In this document: positions 60,120-64,000 of the stretch, one piece after another
How the letters are laid out: the number at the start of each line of letters is the position of its first letter
Position numbering within the stretch: the stretch's first letter is position 1
NCBI GenBank assembly: GCA_023014335.1
Contig: JAECYW010000001.1
Coordinates: forward strand, 3,100,001 to 3,164,000
Direction of reading: 5' to 3'
Source: Galerina marginata
Lineage: Eukaryota; Basidiomycota; Agaricomycetes; Agaricales; Galerinaceae
DNA length: 64,000 bases
Notes under the pieces: model-generated
Database searches by the model: none
Told to the model about the DNA's origin: nothing
What the model saw: the letters and a program-made list of their open reading frames with translations, nothing else
Program-made: the position numbers and the translations under genes

Positions 60120-60502
60120 CAGTCATCCACCGGCTAATGTTACGCCACCACTGAGTGTTACACCTTCATAACTCAGCCAAAAATGGGTCTTTTTTGATGA
60201 AATAAAAATTTCCTGTGAGCTGTATACGTTTTCTATTACCTTGTAAAATTTCAGAGGAAATGAATAAAAATTGACTGAGGAATGGCGAACCCAAAGTGCC
60301 GCAAATTGGCCCACTACTCAGTGTTACACCAGTGTTTTGGGAATAACTTTGCGAGAAGTGAATAAAATCACCTGAAATTTTGACTGAAGGAACTAACAGA
60401 ATTATAAAGAATTATCATATGGTTTTTATTGGGAAAAAGTGCGATGAAAATTTTTCATTTTGATTTTTAACTTTCAGTGTAACATTAGCCGGTGGATGAC
60501 TG
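60120..60502. mobile_element. MITE with 24-bp terminal inverted repeats and TA target
   Basis: The termini 60120-60143 and 60479-60502 are perfect 24-bp inverted repeats; the outer end reads CAGTCATCCACCGG. TA flanks both sides (60118-60119 and 60503-60504), the target used by Tc1/mariner-type transposases, and the CAGT start also fits that superfamily. The 383-bp element is very AT-rich inside and has no open frame of note, so it is non-autonomous. The word GTGTTACACC recurs inside at about 60157 and 60322. It ends 26 bp from the stop codon of the arrestin-like gene, so it may lie in that gene's 3' UTR. Confidence 0.85.
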
Positions 60503-60528
60503 TATATAAGACATTCCTATTTCGGACA

Positions 60529-62574
60529 TCACGTGAGTGGGGCGTAAAGTCGCCCACTAATAGCGATAAGCCATTCATGGCGACCTCTGTGTGGCGTACT
60601 AGAAGGTTGGATAAAGTTCAATGGCTTGTTGAACGGAACAGGACGAGGAAATTCTGGGTTGTGCGATGTCGCTATTTCCACGGGGCATGACAACAACACC
60701 ATTTCATTGGAATCGGTCTTGGAATCCCCGGATATGGCGGGTTTGAAAGATCTTGATGCTAAGGGCAGAAATTCGACGGTGTACTGTGCCATCAAAATAA
60801 GGACGATGTACTAAACATTAATAACGAAGCTAAAGACTGAGACAAACCTCAATCCTGAAGCTTGGCATTGTATAACTGGGTTTCATGTCCGATGGGAGGT
60901 GGATCTCGCCTTGTAAATGCCGAAGGTTTGGTTCCTCCATGACTTCGTTGGATGGCATCCACCACACGCCGAAGGAGATTTCGCTGGCTACCGTCTTTAG
61001 GACATCCTTGTTATGTGGATTGGCATGCCTAACGTGACGTATGAGGCGAACCCGAGGATTTTTCTGGCCACCGAGCAGAGCTAGACTGTTGGAATCTTCG
61101 CTCGCCAGTGTCAGGAAGCAGGGAATGCTTGCGCCGCGCGCGTAACAAAGCTATTCGATCATCGCTGAGTAAGAGTGTTACAAAATTTATGATTGATCTC
61201 ACAGGTTTTGCTAAGTAAAGCTGCGAAAAGGTAAGTTATGTGGCATTTCGACTCAGGAAGTAATTGATTTACTATGCATTCTATATTGACTTGTTTTCCT
61301 GTAGAAAGCTCACCCTTGACGATACAAGTCGGTAGAGAAATCCATCCATCAGGATCTGATATTGGTCCAGGCACCATAGCGTCGTTGCTGTAAGCTTCTT
61401 GTTGCTTCAGAGAAGTGGGGCCAGGAGAAAATGAAGGCATGTACGATATAAGAGTTTGGACTCTAATAGAAACCGCCTCAGGTAAAAAAAGCGATATACT
61501 TCAAGGCACTTACTTGCTATCTGTCCGAAAGTGCCCGTGGACAAGGTGTACGATAAGCTCGTACCCGACACGCGCTTGTACTACAACTTCGTCGAAACTT
61601 GGGGGTAGGGTTCCAGGTAGCGATGGTTCCAAGTTTTCGCCTTTTGTCGTTGACGAGGCGGTGTGTTTCTGCTCACACGGTTCCGGGGAAAGTGCGTTAG
61701 AAAATCCTACACCAGAATCGATAACTTCCGAACCTTGTTAGCCTTCGAAGAAACTGGCGCAGACAGACTCGCCGAAGGAAATGGGGTTACAGTACCACTT
61801 GCCGCTAGAGAATTTATATCGACCTGGGTGGGGAAAGGGAAGGAAAAAGGGAACTGATAAGGTCCCACTAATTTTCCGTCGAATTTCTTTACGGTGCTCT
61901 GGCTTGTCGACCGTGGGTCCCCCATGTCCTTGTGCCACAAAGAATGCGTATAATCCAAAAATTTGACACTGTGGTCCACAAAGCCACTTAGAATCTTCCC
62001 TCGAATCTATAGTACGAATGCACTGAGTATATACTCGAGTATTTGAAGAAATGGTGAATTTCAAACTCACAGATACGGTGATTTGCCGAATCGTTTGTGG
62101 ACTTTCCAGCTCGAGCTCAAGCACTCCCACCACTGGCCCATCGCCGTAGAAGAGTGGAAACTCTGGCCTGAAGCGAGGAGAATTCAACATCCCAGCGAGT
62201 GACTCTTGCGTAAAGGTGCGCAGAGTTGCCCATGGATTAGCGCCTGGGATGACGAAGGAGTGTTCGAAGTGAGGGGTACTTCCGTTTTGAAGGCGACCCG
62301 TCAACGATACTGGTAATGCTGATATCGTCGAGTACCTTGGGGGAGCGCTAGGCGCATATGTCGATTGTCTATCCGATTCAACGGTGACCCCCGGAACTTG
62401 CGAGGTCTGGTCGTTTTGGGGAGGAAACGAATTAGACAGAGAATGAGAATGTTCAATCTGCAATCCAGGCACCTCTGAGGAGTGGGTGACACTGTAGGGG
62501 GGTAGCTGCGAATTCGGAGTCGTGGAGAATGTCTGTATGGATGAGTTCGTTGAAGATCTGCGGAGATAAGGCAT
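60529..62574 (-). CDS. Arrestin-like protein
   Basis: A fungal arrestin-fold protein; such proteins often act as adaptors for membrane-protein ubiquitination and endocytosis. Start ATG at 62574 (MPYLRRSSTNSSIQ). Exon 1 ends at 62071 and exon 2 begins at 62006 in phase. After a disordered Ser/Pro-rich N-terminus the arrestin N-domain reads GVLELELESPQTIRQITVS, IRGKILSGFVDHSVKFLDY, THSLWHKDMGDPRS, DGKLVGPYQFPFSFPFP and DEVVVQARVGYELIVHL. The C-domain gives ISFGVWWMPSNEV, GEIHLPSDMKPSYTMPSF and YTVEFLPLASRS. The stop is at 60529-60531. Middle splice sites around 60.9-61.7 kb are approximate. I see no PPxY motif in the frames read. Confidence 0.75.
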
Positions 62575-62699
62575 TGCAAAGTTTCTGGATGGGAACCGAG
62601 GAGAAAGAGCTAGTCAGGTAAATCGGCCAGACTCGGAAGGGCTCTGATACCATCATGTTGTGGTCTACACCTGAACCAAGTTTAGCTTTCCTGAGAACA

Positions 62700-62890
62700 G
62701 ATGCAGAGCCTGATCATGGTTGGATCGCTTCTCCGAAGCTCATCAACACCCATGGATGGCGATACATAGCAGCTATCATCAGGAGAAAACACGGCGGGGT
62801 GTTCAGTCTGAGCGTGGCCGTCTAAGCGATGTAACATCTGGCGAGTTTCCACATTATGGCTGCCAGAAAACGACTCAGAGACCTGCAAGT
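62700..62890 (-). pseudogene. WD40-repeat remnant
   Basis: A minus-strand frame contains NVETRQMLHRLDGHAQTEH and AVFSPDDSCYVS, which fit the end of one WD40 repeat, the GH and the start of the next, as in NACHT-WD40 proteins. The rest of the propeller is absent and the expected GSxD and IWD are missing. It looks like a fragment of an old HET-E/NLR-like gene that is more typical of other WD40 subfamilies than of the three intact paralogues nearby. Confidence 0.5.
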
Positions 62891-64000
62891 ATAGGGACTT
62901 GATCTTGGTTAAAGCTGAAAGAGATATGAAGAACAGAATATTGAGTCCGTTCAACGACGATCTACGCAAAACAGAGGAGAATTATGCTGAGAGAGTACAA
63001 TGTGCGCTCGTGTTTTCAACATGAAGGTTGAAGGTTGAACATGCATACAACGATTGACCCACGATCGGCTAATTGACGTCGGGCCGTGGTCTCTTGACAT
63101 ATCCCGGCCCGAGACCGGACTCGGCGCCTAACTTTTCCCACTTTTCTTCCCACTGCCACGTCTCGCCCGGGGCAACTTGACTTCGGCTAGCCCGGAGAGA
63201 ATGTGGCTGGTGCTTAATCTTTTCTCGATGTTCTTCGATCTCTAGAGTTGTTCACTCTCGACCAAGTTTCGAAACAAAACCCTCGAACTTTGCGGAACTT
63301 GACCGAATCTACAGCAAGCACTCCGTAGCGCATTCTTGATTCAGATGTCATCGAATCCCTGATCTTTCTTAGCGCCTTATATATCACAATAAGCGCTCAT
63401 GATCATGTTGATGCAGATGTCAACGCTATCTGTTTCTTCCCGAGCGCATCTCCTGGTTTCCATTGGATAGCCTTTCGTTGCGTTGACGTTCTAACAGCTT
63501 TGTCAAGACTTTCTCCGAAATCCACCCTTGTCGTCGGTATCTGTCAATGTTTAACGCTGGACATCTTTGGAAGTGAAACGCTGTCGAACACGATGGAAGC
63601 AGTCTGAATCTAACCTGACTTGGGGCACTTGTCAATGTCAATCACATTTCCTGCCTACTCTATCACTTCACGTTTGGGGGTGTCTGTCGTAGACGACCAT
63701 GTATGGACGAGCGTGGTCTGCTGACCGTCTGCCTGCCTTGGTTCCGAATGCCGCTCTCTTGTGTAACAGGGACATTGGGAAGAAAGAAAATAACCGCTAT
63801 TGCATCAGTACTGCCACTGAACCTGCTGTTAGCTAGCCAGAAGATGCTTGATGGAGTATATTCTGTTCATGGAGTGGGGCTTTGAAGGGTCAGCATGTTG
63901 CTGATTTTTTGGAGATAGGTATCTTAGCGCTGACTCGGCATAGACCCGGCAGAACGTAATTCATCTCGACGTGAGGACAATGTTTCCACCGTGGAGGCAT
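62891..64000. other. Non-coding DNA, no supported gene
   Basis: Only short open frames without motifs up to the window edge. The sequence resembles promoter or intergenic DNA; a gene may begin beyond the window. Confidence 0.4.

Noticed and set aside
62007..62034. A 28-nt intron in the arrestin-like gene
   Set aside because: Too short for splicing; a donor at 62070 gives a normal 64-nt intron in the same phase.
1..64000. CRISPR arrays, bacterial-type operons, riboswitches, integrated viral genes
   Set aside because: No regularly spaced repeats of that kind, no polymerase, integrase or capsid motifs; the DNA is that of a spliced eukaryotic genome.

Overview
The window is nuclear DNA of a filamentous fungus, almost certainly a mushroom-forming basidiomycete (Agaricomycotina). 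Nearly every recognisable gene is cut by several introns of about 40-70 bp with GT/GC...AG borders. Gene content (BUD31, a K+/H+ antiporter of the Kha1 type, NDUFA8, NDUFAF3, an arrestin-like protein, NACHT-WD40 STAND proteins) and the Ser/Pro-rich disordered tails also fit that group. There are no operons; neighbours are divergent, convergent or tandem with their own promoters. Positions of splice sites below were read by eye from frame, GT/AG borders and family conservation.

Layout. 0-8 kb: a low-complexity hypothetical gene, a decayed copy and an intact copy of an EVE-domain (thymocyte nuclear protein 1-like) gene, and a small helical hypothetical gene. 8-14 kb: a stomatin/SPFH gene and a Kha1-like antiporter, convergent, both well conserved but broken by many single-base frame slips. 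14.6-17.8 kb: BUD31 and a TB2/DP1/HVA22 (REEP/Yop1) protein, divergent. 17.8-28 kb: gene-poor DNA with two small Tyr/Pro-rich genes. 28-33 kb: a mitochondrial block with lipoate-protein ligase, NDUFAF3, a small hypothetical gene and NDUFA8. 33.4-36.1 kb: a NOL11/Utp8-like gene. 37.2-41.2 kb: a signal-peptide/single-TM protein split by a 2.4-kb intron. 41.4-45 kb: an unresolved locus with internal tandem duplications. 45.8-57.9 kb: three head-to-tail paralogous NACHT-WD40 (NLR-like) genes. 59-60.5 kb: two inverted-repeat elements, one a clear TA-flanked MITE. 60.5-62.6 kb: an arrestin-like gene, followed by a WD40 remnant and non-coding DNA.

The most interesting system is the NLR-like tandem array. 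All three members share a nine-exon structure with a separate eight-exon N-terminal helical region, a NACHT NTPase, only about five WD40 repeats, and a conserved tail after the repeats that I do not recognise. Other points of note are the decaying EVE duplicate, the clustered frame slips, the inverted-repeat elements and the divergent promoter shared by two mitochondrial genes.
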